Positions 1 to 8,496 of a stretch of 64,000 nucleotides of DNA are shown in pieces. How positions within the stretch are numbered: the first letter of the stretch is position 1; each line of letters begins with the position of its first letter. The notes beneath the pieces were generated by a model. That model did not search any database and had not been told where the DNA came from. It worked only from the letters and a program-made list of their open reading frames with translations. The position numbers were made by a program, and so were the translations under genes. The stretch is from Clostridia bacterium (GTDB lineage Bacteria > Bacillota > Clostridia > Christensenellales > Aristaeellaceae). Where the stretch lies: assembly GCA_017484085.1 (NCBI GenBank), contig JAFUTW010000024.1, positions 1 through 64,000 of the forward strand. Reading direction: 5' to 3'.

Positions 1-110
1 ACGATGGCGAAAGGGATCCACCTGTTCCCATCCCGAACACAGAAGTTAAGCCTTTCAGCGCCGATGGTACTTGGCTGGAGACGGCCCGGGAGAGTAGGAC
101 GTTGCCGGAT
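1..110 (+). rRNA. 5S ribosomal RNA, 5' end outside the window
   Basis: The sequence has the conserved 5S core (CCATCCCGAACACAGAAGTTAAG) and the 3' helix ending in GTTGCCGGA. The first few bases that should pair with the 3' end lie before the window, so only the extreme 5' end is missing. It is presumably the last gene of an rRNA operon entering from the left. An efficient terminator follows directly. Confidence 0.95.
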
Positions 111-153
111 CCAAATGAAAGCCCCCAGCAAAAGCTGGGGGCTTTTCATTTGG
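111..153 (+). terminator. rRNA operon terminator
   Basis: A long hairpin with arms CCAAATGAAAGCCCCCAGC and GCTGGGGGCTTTTCATTTGG around an AAAA loop, with one unpaired base. The T run lies inside the descending arm, so the stem is extended by A-T pairs. It sits directly after the 5S rRNA. Confidence 0.85.
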
Positions 154-180
154 TCCGGAAGTGTGCCGCTGTTTGACATG

Positions 181-230
181 GCTCCCCTGAAAGGGGAGCA
201 GTCAGCCTGATAAGGCTGACTGAAGGGTCG
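181..230. repeat. Intergenic palindromic repeat, copy 1
   Basis: Two adjacent palindromes, GCTCCCCTGAAAGGGGAGC and GTCAGCCTGATAAGGCTGAC, followed by a GGGTCG tail. Read on the minus strand the layout (tail, hairpin, CCCC-type hairpin) matches the two copies at 16179-16233 and 16328-16382. No coding potential is visible. Confidence 0.6.
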
Positions 231-254
231 TAACTTCATCCACCGTTTGAATTA

Positions 255-276
255 CCAAAGCGGATTACCGCTTTGG
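255..276. other. Perfect hairpin in the 231-398 spacer
   Basis: CCAAAGCGG, ATTA loop, CCGCTTTGG: a perfect 9-bp stem with no T run on either side, so not a classical terminator. The rest of the spacer up to the nitroreductase is AT-rich and holds a possible -10 (TATAGT at 352-357) without a convincing -35. Confidence 0.5.
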
Positions 277-398
277 CTGATATAGAACAAGCAAAGCAAT
301 TTATGCCGTCTGAAGAGAAGGGTTACTCTTTTAAAATACGAACAGATATGCTATAGTCTGTCAGAGAAATGCTATTCTAATTCAGTGGAGGGGATTCT

Positions 399-974
399 AT
401 GCTGAAAGACCTTGTCATAAAAAACCGGAGCTGCCGCGGATATGATAATTCGAAGGGCATCAAAAGAGAAACGCTGCTGTCCTTCGTGGATCTGGCGCGC
501 ATCTGTCCGGCCAAAGCCAATCATCAGGCACTGCGCTACCGTCTCGTGACGGATGCTGCTGAGGTTTCGGCCGTCCAGAGGATGACCCGTTGGGGGATGG
601 CGCTGCCGGAGCTCCATCTGCCGTATCCGGGACAGGAAGCGCCTGCTTTTATCGTACTCTGTCTGGATACAGCTGTTGCAAAGCGGCCCGCTGATTACGG
701 TGTGGATGTCGGCATCGCGGCGCAGACGATGGCGCTGGCTGCAGCGGAAGCGGGATATGCTTGCCTCATGATCGAGAGCTTTGACAGAAAAGGGATATCG
801 GAAACGCTGAAACTGCCGGAAGGCCAGTATCCGGCGCTCTGCATGGCTTTCGGGGTTTCCAAGGAGACGGCAGTGCTGGAAGAAATCGGGAAAGACGGAA
901 GCACGAAATACTACAGGGACGCTCAGGGCGTTCACCATGTGCCCAAGCGCCGGCTGGAAGATGTACTGCTGTAA
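399..974 (+). CDS. Nitroreductase family protein
   Basis: A 191-residue protein of the FMN-dependent nitroreductase family, which reduces nitro compounds, quinones or enones with NAD(P)H. The N-terminal segment KNRSCRGYDNSKGI is the usual RRSxRxY-type FMN phosphate-binding start. Residues around GVDVGIAAQTMALAAAEAG match the central helix of the family, and PALCMAFG matches the strand before the C-terminal tail. A GGAGGGG ribosome binding site precedes the ATG. It stands alone and ends at a terminator shared with the convergent carrier-protein gene. The substrate cannot be inferred. Confidence 0.8.
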   Translation: MLKDLVIKNRSCRGYDNSKGIKRETLLSFVDLARICPAKANHQALRYRLVTDAAEVSAVQRMTRWGMALPELHLPYPGQEAPAFIVLCLDTAVAKRPADYGVDVGIAAQTMALAAAEAGYACLMIESFDRKGISETLKLPEGQYPALCMAFGVSKETAVLEEIGKDGSTKYYRDAQGVHHVPKRRLEDVLL

Positions 975-1015
975 GGCGGTTGATTACAGGCAAAGCAGCA
1001 ACAAAGATAGTAAAA

Positions 1016-1062
1016 GAACGGTCCCGTGGATCCCAGAGGATCTTCGGAACCGTTCTTCTTTT
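1016..1062. terminator. Bidirectional terminator between nitroreductase and the carrier-protein operon
   Basis: Arms GAACGGT-CCG-GATC and GGATC-CGG-ACCGTTC form a long interrupted stem. TTCTTTT follows on the plus strand and TTTTAC on the minus strand, so it can end both the nitroreductase transcript and the convergent six-gene operon. Confidence 0.75.
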
Positions 1063-1078
1063 GACGGTTTTCCGGGTA

Positions 1079-1306
1079 TTACTCGTCCTGAAGCCGCTTC
1101 ACCATCGCTTCCATGGCAGCGACGCTGTTAAAGTTGGCCGGAATGATTTCGGTCGCGGGGATGGAGATGTCGAATTCATCGTTCAGGGCGCCGATCAGCT
1201 GGATGATGTCCAGAGAGGAGAGGATGCCGCCGTCGATGAGCGTCTCGCAGTTTGCGTCCACGTCGTCACGGATGTCGGTCAGCAGTTCGATAATCGTTTC
1301 TTGCAT
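1079..1306 (-). CDS. Acyl/aminoacyl carrier protein (DltC-like)
   Basis: A 75-residue acidic carrier protein. The motif GGILSSLDIIQLI has the phosphopantetheine attachment serine at residue 31, where DltC and other carriers have a D/S-S-L triad. The length and the GGILSSLD context look more like DltC than like a fatty-acid AcpP. It is the last gene of the operon, 18 bases after the decarboxylase, with a good AAGGAG site. I infer that it carries the amino acid activated by the ligase at 2508-4040 as a thioester. It would be either the substrate of the decarboxylase or simply the donor for the MBOAT protein. Confidence 0.85.
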   Translation of the reverse strand: MQETIIELLTDIRDDVDANCETLIDGGILSSLDIIQLIGALNDEFDISIPATEIIPANFNSVAAMEAMVKRLQDE

Positions 1307-1324
1307 GGGTATCGCTCCTTATCT

Positions 1325-2515
1325 TTAACACTTTGTTTGTTGGGGACAATTGAATTGCCACGCGGGGAGCGTATCCCGCACGGGCAGGGCAGTGCCGCCT
1401 CGCAGAAGGATGACCTTCGGGAGATCGCGGCTGAGGAAGAGCACGGGCGCTTCGGTTACGGAATACGCGCCGCAATTGTGGAAGGCCAGCAGGTCTCCCG
1501 GATTGAGACTGCGCAGGGCGATGCTGCGGACGAGGACGTCCGCCGTCGTGCAGAGGCTGCCGCAAAGCATCCAGCTTTCATCCGCGGCATCTTCCGGCAC
1601 AGGCTGCACTGGCAGATGGTCGATGTGCGGCACGCGCATGCCCATGCTTCCGCCGTAATAATTGACGTGGTGCATGCCGCCGTCGAGAATGGCGATATTC
1701 GTGCCCTTGCACACCTTTGTATCACAGACGCGGGTGACGTATGTCCCGCAGGGGGAAGCGAAAAAGCGGCCCATTTCAACGGTCAGACGGCAATGCTCTG
1801 CCAGCTCCTGAAGATCGGGCGCGAGCTCCCGCAGAGGAGACAGGGTGTCGCTGTCGTCTTCGCCTTCAAAATAGGGGAAGTAGAGCCCGGCGCCATACTC
1901 GATCTCCTGCGTCTTAAAGCCGTAATCCGCCTCCAGCGAGTCGATCAGCGCGCGGAGCATCGCCAGTTCTTTGCGCTGTCCGTTCAGCCGCTTCTGCTGC
2001 GTGCCGGAGAAGTAATGGATGCCACGGATGGAAAGCCCGGGGGTCTCGTCTCGGTGTTGGATGGCGTACCGGAGATCTGATTCGTCCATGCCGAACTGGC
2101 TGCCTGCCGTCAGACGGAGGAGCACAGGCAGCGCGAGACCGCGCTGCAGCGCCGCTTCGTTCAGGAGCCGGATATGAAGGGGAGATTCACAGGTGAAGTG
2201 ACGCACTCCCAGATCCAGCGCACGTTCGATATCCCCGGCTGTCTTGTTGACGCCGGAGAAGAGGACGGCCTCGGGCGCGACGCCCAGGGCATGGCAGATC
2301 TCCAGCTCACCCGGGCTGCAGACTTCCAGCGTGCCGACGACGCCGGTCATCGCCGGGATGAGAAAGGGATTGGCCTTGATGGAATAGCACAGGCGCACGC
2401 TAGGGCCGACGATGCCAAGACAGTCGTGCATGCGGGACTGCACACAGTCCTCATCAAATACATAAAAGGGCGTGCCGCAGGTTTCGGCCAGGCTGCGGAG
2501 AAGCTCGTTATCCAT
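1325..2515 (-). CDS. PLP-dependent fold-III amino acid decarboxylase, possibly acting on a carrier-bound amino acid
   Basis: A 396-residue member of the Orn/Lys/Arg/DAP decarboxylase group (alanine-racemase fold). The PLP lysine is K47 in CYSIKANPF. GIHYFSGTQ (about 165-173) and EMGR (247-250) are the glycine/histidine and phosphate-binding motifs. GSLCTTAD (319-326) supplies the active-site Cys322 and Asp326 from the partner subunit. The start overlaps the ligase gene by 8 bases, indicating translational coupling. Known relatives include diaminopimelate decarboxylase and BtrK of butirosin synthesis, which decarboxylates a glutamyl residue bound to a carrier protein. Its position between an adenylating ligase and a carrier protein favours a BtrK-like role, but this is inference. 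A free-amino-acid decarboxylase is the main alternative. Confidence 0.8.
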   Translation of the reverse strand: MDNELLRSLAETCGTPFYVFDEDCVQSRMHDCLGIVGPSVRLCYSIKANPFLIPAMTGVVGTLEVCSPGELEICHALGVAPEAVLFSGVNKTAGDIERALDLGVRHFTCESPLHIRLLNEAALQRGLALPVLLRLTAGSQFGMDESDLRYAIQHRDETPGLSIRGIHYFSGTQQKRLNGQRKELAMLRALIDSLEADYGFKTQEIEYGAGLYFPYFEGEDDSDTLSPLRELAPDLQELAEHCRLTVEMGRFFASPCGTYVTRVCDTKVCKGTNIAILDGGMHHVNYYGGSMGMRVPHIDHLPVQPVPEDAADESWMLCGSLCTTADVLVRSIALRSLNPGDLLAFHNCGAYSVTEAPVLFLSRDLPKVILLRGGTALPVRDTLPAWQFNCPQQTKC

Positions 2516-4040
2516 GGTTTGCCGCCTTTCGGTTTTCGTAGAGCGCCAGCAAAGCGGCGCGGTCGATCTTTCCGTTTTTGGTCAGGGGCATCTGATCGAC
2601 GGGGAAGAAGACGTTGGGGATCATGTATTCCGGCAGATCGACGCGCAGCGCCGCGATGATCTCCTCACGGGTGGCAGCGCCGCAGATGAACGCGAGGATG
2701 CGGCCTTTCTTCTCGAGATAATGACAGAGCGCGCGCTCGACGCCCGGGACGGCGTTCAGCCGGACTTCGATCTCACCCAGCTCGATACGGTGGCCCATGT
2801 GCTTGATCTGAAAGTCCTTGCGGGAGACGTAGAGCCATTCTCCGTTTTCCGAAATGCGGATGAGGTCGCCTGTGTGGTAGATCCGGTCATGGACGGACGG
2901 ATTCAGCGGGTTTTCGGTGAAGACGGCGAGCGTCCTCTCCGGGTCGCGCCAGTAGCCGCGCGCGACGGATGTGCCTGCGACGCACAGCTCACCGGTCTGC
3001 CCCGGCTCCGTGACTTCTTTGTCCGCTTCATCCAGCAGGAAGACGCGCTCGTTGCGGAAGGGGATGCCGATGGGGATGATCTCGCCGTCCTGGAATTCAC
3101 GGTCCAGGACGTAGTAGGTGCAGTTGCAGGTGATCTCCGTAGGCCCGTAGAGATTGACGTAAACGGTATCCGGGAGATATTTCTGCAGCTTGCGCAGATG
3201 CTTGGGCGGCATGACCTCGCCGGAGAACATGATGAGCCGCAGCGCGGGGACCTTGTAGGCCAGCGCGTTCATCGTCGTCAGGAAGCAGAGCGCGCTGACG
3301 GCCCAGATGAGCACGTTGACCCTGCGATCGCACAGGTAGTCCATCAGAACGACGGGCTGCGTAAAGTAGGGCGTCGGGATGATCTCTACACTGGCGCCGG
3401 TAAAAAGGCCGCTGTAGATGTCTTTGACGGACACATCAAAATCAAAGGGTGCCTGATTGCCGATGACGTCATTCTCCCCGATGCCGAAGGTTTCCGTAAA
3501 GACGGGGATGAAATCCAGCACGTTGCGGTGGCAGACGACGACGCCCTTGGGCGTTCCGGTCGAGCCGGAGGTAAAGTTGACATACAGGGGATCCGTATCG
3601 ATCATGCGGGAACGGACGCCGGAAAGCCTCTCCTTGTCGCAGGGCGCCTCAAGAAGCTCTTCGAGAAGGAGGACCTTTCCTGCATAGCCGCAGGCGGCCA
3701 GCTGTGCTTTGTGTTCCCTGTCGGTGACGGCAACGGGGCTGCCCAGCGTCTCAAGGATAGCGGCAATGCGCGGCGCGGGGTGGCGCAGGTTCAGCTGCGC
3801 ATAGGCACAGCCGGCGTAGACAGCGCCGAAGAAACCGCAGAGCGCCGCACAGGATTTATCGAGATAGAAACCGACGACGCTGCCGGGCGCAACTTCGCAG
3901 CTGAGCGCGCTGCCGACCCTTCGCGCACGCCGCATGAATTCCGCAAAGGTCAGCGAGGTATCCGGATCGGCAAAAGCCTCTTTATCCGGAAGCCGCGCGG
4001 CGGTCTTCTCAAGGACATCCAGAACCAGATAATCTCTCAT
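2508..4040 (-). CDS. Amino acid adenylating ligase, DltA/NRPS A-domain type
   Basis: A 510-residue adenylate-forming enzyme that would activate an amino acid with ATP and load it on the carrier protein. Core motifs are in order: FTSGSTGTPKG (156-166), PFDFDVSVKD with the amine-binding Asp202, NLYGPTE (296-302), YHTGD (388-392), and NGKIDR with the catalytic Lys491. DltA normally has FCGE at the binding pocket, where the Cys favours D-alanine; here the motif is FSGEV with Ser273. This suggests, but does not prove, a substrate other than D-alanine. There is no fused condensation, carrier or thioesterase domain. It is followed by, and overlaps, the decarboxylase gene. Confidence 0.85.
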   Translation of the reverse strand: MRDYLVLDVLEKTAARLPDKEAFADPDTSLTFAEFMRRARRVGSALSCEVAPGSVVGFYLDKSCAALCGFFGAVYAGCAYAQLNLRHPAPRIAAILETLGSPVAVTDREHKAQLAACGYAGKVLLLEELLEAPCDKERLSGVRSRMIDTDPLYVNFTSGSTGTPKGVVVCHRNVLDFIPVFTETFGIGENDVIGNQAPFDFDVSVKDIYSGLFTGASVEIIPTPYFTQPVVLMDYLCDRRVNVLIWAVSALCFLTTMNALAYKVPALRLIMFSGEVMPPKHLRKLQKYLPDTVYVNLYGPTEITCNCTYYVLDREFQDGEIIPIGIPFRNERVFLLDEADKEVTEPGQTGELCVAGTSVARGYWRDPERTLAVFTENPLNPSVHDRIYHTGDLIRISENGEWLYVSRKDFQIKHMGHRIELGEIEVRLNAVPGVERALCHYLEKKGRILAFICGAATREEIIAALRVDLPEYMIPNVFFPVDQMPLTKNGKIDRAALLALYENRKAANHG

Positions 4041-4074
4041 GACGATACTCCTCTTTCAGCGCAGGATTGAAGGC

Positions 4075-5421
4075 TCAGTAAAGGTCCGCGTGTTCCAGCG
4101 CGTAGTCATAATCCGCCGGGTACCGGAAAAAGACGGGATCCTGCTCCGGATGCTCGGCAAGCCTCGCCTCAAGCAGCAGGTTTTCTCCTTCTTCCAGATC
4201 GGCCCGGATGGTCTTTTCACCGGACCAGTCGCTAAGGAGCGTCTTTGTGCCGTCCGGCGCGACGCGCGTGAAGCGGTATTCAGGCGTCACCATGCTGCCT
4301 GTGTTGCAGCCGACGGTGAAGACGCCGTCCTCGCCCGGATGGACCCAGGCGTTGGTGATCCAGGTGATGCTTTCGCGGTACTGCCAGGTCTTTTCATAAA
4401 ACCAGCCGCTGACGTCCTCCCCGGTGCAGACGGCGTTCAGCAGGCGGCAGAAGGCGGCGGTCTCCAGATCGGCGCCCTCGCCTGTCATATGGTACAGATC
4501 ATAGAAGAAACTGTCAAGGTTCGGCAGGAATTCTTCCTTCGCGAAATAGAGGTTGTAGCATTCGATGCCGTTGTCCCTGCAGAAATCCATCAGGTGCTGC
4601 ATATAGCGCAGATAATCCGGCTCTGCCAGGGCATGCGTCGTATGGTTATCGGAAATGATGACCATAAAGCGGGTGCCGTGCGCCTCGACGCTGTCGCGGT
4701 AAGCGAGCAGCATCTCCTTGGACTCCGGCAGCAGCGGAAAATCATATCCCTCATCCCGCTCCGCGATCATCTGCTGCCGGATGACGTCCGAAAGATCGCT
4801 GGTCTTCTCGTGCCTGAGAAAGCCGCGGCCCATATAACGCACATCTTCAAGCCCTTTCTGGATCTCTGCGAAGGTGCCGGCCGGATCGATGTGCATCCGG
4901 ACGGTTTTAAGAAAAGCGGAAAGCGACCGCGCCGGAAAGTCCCGGAAGATGAGCGCCCTGTCCACCCAGTAGCCGTCGATCTTCGCGTTGGCAGCATAGT
5001 AGCGCACGCGTGTACCGAGGCCGGTCAGCCAGGGCATCAGCTTGTAGGAGGGTTCGGGGTCTTCCCGTGCGGTGTTGAAGTTGTAGGGCTCCAGGACCAG
5101 GCAGAGGAGTTCCGGCGTGTTTTTCTTGTACAACTCCTCCGTGATGGCAGCGAAGGTCTGAAAACCGGCGCCGGGCGCGGTTACGGAAAAGGAGGAGAGG
5201 CCGGTTTCCCTCGTGATCATGTCCTCGTTGAAGTGATCCCGGACGACCGAGGAGCCGACGATAGCGAGCTGTATGTCATCCGCCTGCTGCATCTCGCGGA
5301 TGGTGAGCGCGGCGACGGAATCGGTATCCACCAGAAAGAAGTCGGCAGCGATGAGCACGAGGAGAAAGACGGCTGCAAACCCGAGAAGGCGCAGCCCTTT
5401 AACCAGAAGGGATTTGTTCAC
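4075..5421 (-). CDS. Membrane-anchored SGNH/DltD-like protein, second copy
   Basis: A 448-residue protein with one N-terminal membrane anchor (about residues 10-31) and a large extracytoplasmic domain. IVGSSVVRDH gives a GxS-type nucleophile at Ser58, and DLYH gives Asp308 and His311, the spacing of the SGNH-hydrolase DxxH block. It is a paralogue of the next protein upstream in the operon: both share GSSV-RDH, TEELY-N-PE, EPY-F-T-RE, MPWL and GEGADL. The start is GTG after a GGAGG site. By analogy with DltD, AlgJ/AlgX or PatB it would work with the MBOAT protein in transferring or removing an acyl group on a surface polymer. Confidence 0.65.
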   Translation of the reverse strand: MNKSLLVKGLRLLGFAAVFLLVLIAADFFLVDTDSVAALTIREMQQADDIQLAIVGSSVVRDHFNEDMITRETGLSSFSVTAPGAGFQTFAAITEELYKKNTPELLCLVLEPYNFNTAREDPEPSYKLMPWLTGLGTRVRYYAANAKIDGYWVDRALIFRDFPARSLSAFLKTVRMHIDPAGTFAEIQKGLEDVRYMGRGFLRHEKTSDLSDVIRQQMIAERDEGYDFPLLPESKEMLLAYRDSVEAHGTRFMVIISDNHTTHALAEPDYLRYMQHLMDFCRDNGIECYNLYFAKEEFLPNLDSFFYDLYHMTGEGADLETAAFCRLLNAVCTGEDVSGWFYEKTWQYRESITWITNAWVHPGEDGVFTVGCNTGSMVTPEYRFTRVAPDGTKTLLSDWSGEKTIRADLEEGENLLLEARLAEHPEQDPVFFRYPADYDYALEHADLY

Positions 5422-5459
5422 AGAAAGCCTCCGTACAGCAAAGGTGCGTTAAGCCGGCA

Positions 5460-6857
5460 TCAGTATTCCGGGCTGGTTCTGAAATCATAATAGACGGCGG
5501 ATTGCTGCCCCGTAAGGCGCGCGTATACGCGCAGGACACGGTGATCCAGGTCTCCGGCGCCGCAGCGGAGGATCCCCTCCTGCTGCCAGGGGGTCAGGGG
5601 CACTTCCATTTCGCCATCCAACAGGAAGAAACGGTATTCGGGCGTATAGAAGGGCGAGTGGTTGCAGTTGGCCAGATAGAGATCCATCTCCCCGTCCGCC
5701 AGAAAACGGACGGCGCCTTCATCCTGCTCGCGCGCCGGATCCCAGTCTTCCGCCGGATCATAGCGCTCCGCCCAGGCATTTGTGACGGTATCAAAGGCCT
5801 GCAGATACTCTTCATTCGAGCCGTAGAAAAGCGGCGTCGTATCCTCGCCCGCATCGCGCAGGTTCAGCCACCTGGCGACGGCGGAGGAGAAGAGATCGGC
5901 GCCTTCGCCGTTTACGTGATAAATATCGAAATAGTATGGATCGAGGTTCGGCAGCAGCTCCGGCTTGGCCAAAGCAAAATTGACGCATTCGATGCCGTTG
6001 TTGCGGCAGAAGAAGGTGAGGCTCCGGTTGTAGCCGAGGAAGGAAGGCTCGGCCAGGTTATGCGCGTTCATGTTCGGATAGATGAGCACGATGAGCTCTG
6101 TGCCGTGCGCGGCGAGCAGATCCCGGTACTCCAGCAGCATCTGTTTGGAGGCGGGCAGCAGGCCGTATTCCCAGCCCGTCACCTGCCGCTTCAGCTTTTC
6201 TTTGACAGCGTCGTCTGCGCGCAGATCGGTCTCGTAGCGGACAAAGCCCTGTTCCTGGTAGGTGACGGGGATATTGCCGTCTCTGGATTCATTGCCCAGC
6301 AGCTCTATCGTCCGGTGGGGGAAGAAGCGCAATCCGACGGTCTTGGCGATATCCAGCGGCGTCTGCGCACCCATATCGCGGAAGAGCAGGATGCGGTCCA
6401 TGTACCAGCCGTCAGCCGCGACCAGGCGCTTGTAATAATCCAGCTTTGTCCGGAAGGAAGAAAGCCAGGGCATCATCGTGTCCTCGGCTTCGATGCCCTC
6501 GCGTTCGGTTTCGAAGGTGTAAGGCTCCACCACCAGCACGATGGTTTCCGGGGCATTCGTACGGTACAGTTCCTCTGTCAGCGCGATGCTGCCCTGCATC
6601 GCAAGGCAGGGGATCGAGGCGTTGAAAGCGGTTTTGCCGGTCGCTTCGGAGATCAGCTGCGCGTTGACGTGGTCCCGGCAGACCGAGGAGCCGATGAAGA
6701 CGAGCTCCAGGTCGTCCCGCTCCTGCATCTCCAGCAGCATCCTGCGCGCAAAGAGATCCGTGCGCAGAAAGAAGACGTCGCCCAGGCAGATGACTGCTGC
6801 AAACACCATGAGGAATGCGGCCAGACGCAGGAGGCCGCGGAAGGCGGATTTGTTCAA
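5460..6857 (-). CDS. Membrane-anchored SGNH/DltD-like protein, first copy
   Basis: A 465-residue paralogue of the preceding entry. It has a membrane anchor at residues 10-31, FIGSSVCRDH with Ser58, and DIYH with Asp311 and His314. The start codon is TTG, supported by a GGGGAGG site 6 bases upstream. The predicted catalytic residues are intact in both copies, so neither looks degenerate; they may act as a pair or on different acceptors. It begins 17 bases after the MBOAT gene ends, in the same operon. Confidence 0.65.
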   Translation of the reverse strand: MNKSAFRGLLRLAAFLMVFAAVICLGDVFFLRTDLFARRMLLEMQERDDLELVFIGSSVCRDHVNAQLISEATGKTAFNASIPCLAMQGSIALTEELYRTNAPETIVLVVEPYTFETEREGIEAEDTMMPWLSSFRTKLDYYKRLVAADGWYMDRILLFRDMGAQTPLDIAKTVGLRFFPHRTIELLGNESRDGNIPVTYQEQGFVRYETDLRADDAVKEKLKRQVTGWEYGLLPASKQMLLEYRDLLAAHGTELIVLIYPNMNAHNLAEPSFLGYNRSLTFFCRNNGIECVNFALAKPELLPNLDPYYFDIYHVNGEGADLFSSAVARWLNLRDAGEDTTPLFYGSNEEYLQAFDTVTNAWAERYDPAEDWDPAREQDEGAVRFLADGEMDLYLANCNHSPFYTPEYRFFLLDGEMEVPLTPWQQEGILRCGAGDLDHRVLRVYARLTGQQSAVYYDFRTSPEY

Positions 6858-6874
6858 GGAATCCTCCCCGGCCG

Positions 6875-8431
6875 TCAGAATACGGCGTACATGAACCCGG
6901 AACTCTGCGTGCCCTCACCTACGAAGGTTGCAACGACAAAGTAGAGGAAGCAGATGAGAATGAGCCAGCGCAGCGGAAGCTTGCGCCCCAGGACGAAGCT
7001 GCGCACATCCGTGCCGCGCTCGCCCATCACGGAGACGATAAACAGCAGGAGGGTCGCGATGCCGAGGATGCGCCAGTCATAGCTGTGCAGGCCGAGGGAG
7101 AGGAGCGTCCCGTCCGAGAGCTGGACAAGGCCGGGCTGAAAGAAGGTTTTGCCCAGCATGAGGAAGGCCTCGGCGCCCCGCGTGCAGCGGTCGAAATACC
7201 AGCCGATGTTGACGATGAGGAACGTGCGCAGGATGCGGAAAAGGGCAAATCCGCGGGAAGCCGACAGCGCGGCATGCTGCTCGCCGAAATGTTTGTATGC
7301 GGGCTCCAGCAGGGCGGAGATGGCAAGGATGATGCCGTTGTAGAGGCCCCAGAGCACATAGTTGATCTGGGCGCCGTGCCAGATGCCGACCAGGAAGAAG
7401 ACGAGAATGTTGCCGAGCGCCGCAGGCAGTGCCCGCGCCATATGGGCGTTGCCGCTTTTGCGGACTGCGCGGCCGAGGGCGGACATCGGGCGGGAGAGCG
7501 CAAAAGGATAGAAGACGTAGTCGCGCATCCAGCTGCCGAGGCTGATGTGCCAGCGGCGCCAGAAGTCTCCCAGACTGGAGGCAAAATACGGGCGGCGGAA
7601 ATTCGGGGCGAGACGGATGCCGAAGAGCTCCGCGATGCCCGTCACGAGATCGATGCCGCCGGAGAAATCGCAGTACTGCTGCAGGGAATAGAGGAGCACC
7701 GCGACGGCGATGACGGCCCCGCCGTAAGCATGATGGTTTCCGAAGACCTCGGAGACAAAGGGCAGCGCCCTGTCGGCGATGACCTTCTTTTTGAAAAAGC
7801 CCCAGGCCATGAGCAGCAGTCCGCGCTCGACGGCATCCAGATCGAATTCATGGGGCTCGGTCAGCTGTGCGGCCAGCTGATCGTGCCGTGCAATGGGGCC
7901 CTGGATCAGCTGCGGGAAGAAGGAGACGAAGAGCAGAAAGCGGAGCGGATTGCGCTCCGGCGCGGTCTTTTCGTTGTACACATCCAGCAGATAGCCCATG
8001 GACTGGAAGGTGTAGAAGGAGATGCCCAGCGGCAGCAGGAGCCCCAGAGAACGGGAGGTCCAGACGGACAGAAGAGGATCCAGATATTTAAGCAGCGCGA
8101 GTATGCCGAAGTTGAGGACGAGGCAGCAGAGCATGACAAGACGCCGGCGGGCCTTGCTGCGGGCTTTCGCGGCCTTCTTTTCTTCGGCGGACAGCTCCCC
8201 GCGGTGCTCCTTGAGCCACGCCCGGTGTGCCTCGGACAGCTTTCCGAGGTAAAGAGCGGAGGCCCAGGTCGAAAAGGAAGTGAGCAGGATAAAGGGAACG
8301 CCGCGCAGCCCCGCGTAGGCATAGATGAGGAGGCTCGCTGCGAGCAGCAGCAGCCAGCGCATGCGCGCGGGGCACAGGTAATAAAGCAGCGCGCACAGGA
8401 GAGAGGCGGCGATCAGCAGGGAAAGCGACAT
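6875..8431 (-). CDS. MBOAT family membrane O-acyltransferase (DltB/AlgI-like)
   Basis: A 518-residue polytopic membrane protein and first gene of the operon. Signature segments are LGDFWRRWHISLGSWMRDY with His295 and FLVGIWHGAQINYVLWG with His352, the two conserved MBOAT histidines (H289 and H336 in the DltB structure). The PNFRRPYFASSLGDFW context is typical of the AlgI/DltB branch. A charged loop rich in Lys/Arg lies at about 75-97. It would take the carrier-bound acyl or aminoacyl group across the membrane and pass it to an extracellular acceptor with the two SGNH proteins. Confidence 0.85.
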   Translation of the reverse strand: MSLSLLIAASLLCALLYYLCPARMRWLLLLAASLLIYAYAGLRGVPFILLTSFSTWASALYLGKLSEAHRAWLKEHRGELSAEEKKAAKARSKARRRLVMLCCLVLNFGILALLKYLDPLLSVWTSRSLGLLLPLGISFYTFQSMGYLLDVYNEKTAPERNPLRFLLFVSFFPQLIQGPIARHDQLAAQLTEPHEFDLDAVERGLLLMAWGFFKKKVIADRALPFVSEVFGNHHAYGGAVIAVAVLLYSLQQYCDFSGGIDLVTGIAELFGIRLAPNFRRPYFASSLGDFWRRWHISLGSWMRDYVFYPFALSRPMSALGRAVRKSGNAHMARALPAALGNILVFFLVGIWHGAQINYVLWGLYNGIILAISALLEPAYKHFGEQHAALSASRGFALFRILRTFLIVNIGWYFDRCTRGAEAFLMLGKTFFQPGLVQLSDGTLLSLGLHSYDWRILGIATLLLFIVSVMGERGTDVRSFVLGRKLPLRWLILICFLYFVVATFVGEGTQSSGFMYAVF

Positions 8432-8496
8432 GGTGTTTCCTTTCCATCCGGCGGCAAAACCGCCGGTTATCGGTTATCAAAACGCTTAACTTCGTT

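Noticed and set aside
1325-2515. Diaminopimelate decarboxylase (lysA) of lysine synthesis
   Set aside because: The fold and PLP motifs match the family, but the gene is locked between a DltA-like ligase and a carrier protein with no lysine-pathway neighbours. The specific call lysA is not supported.
1079-8431. Ordinary dlt operon (D-alanylation of teichoic acid)
   Set aside because: The gene set differs: an extra decarboxylase, two SGNH proteins, and Ser instead of Cys at the D-Ala-selecting position of the ligase.
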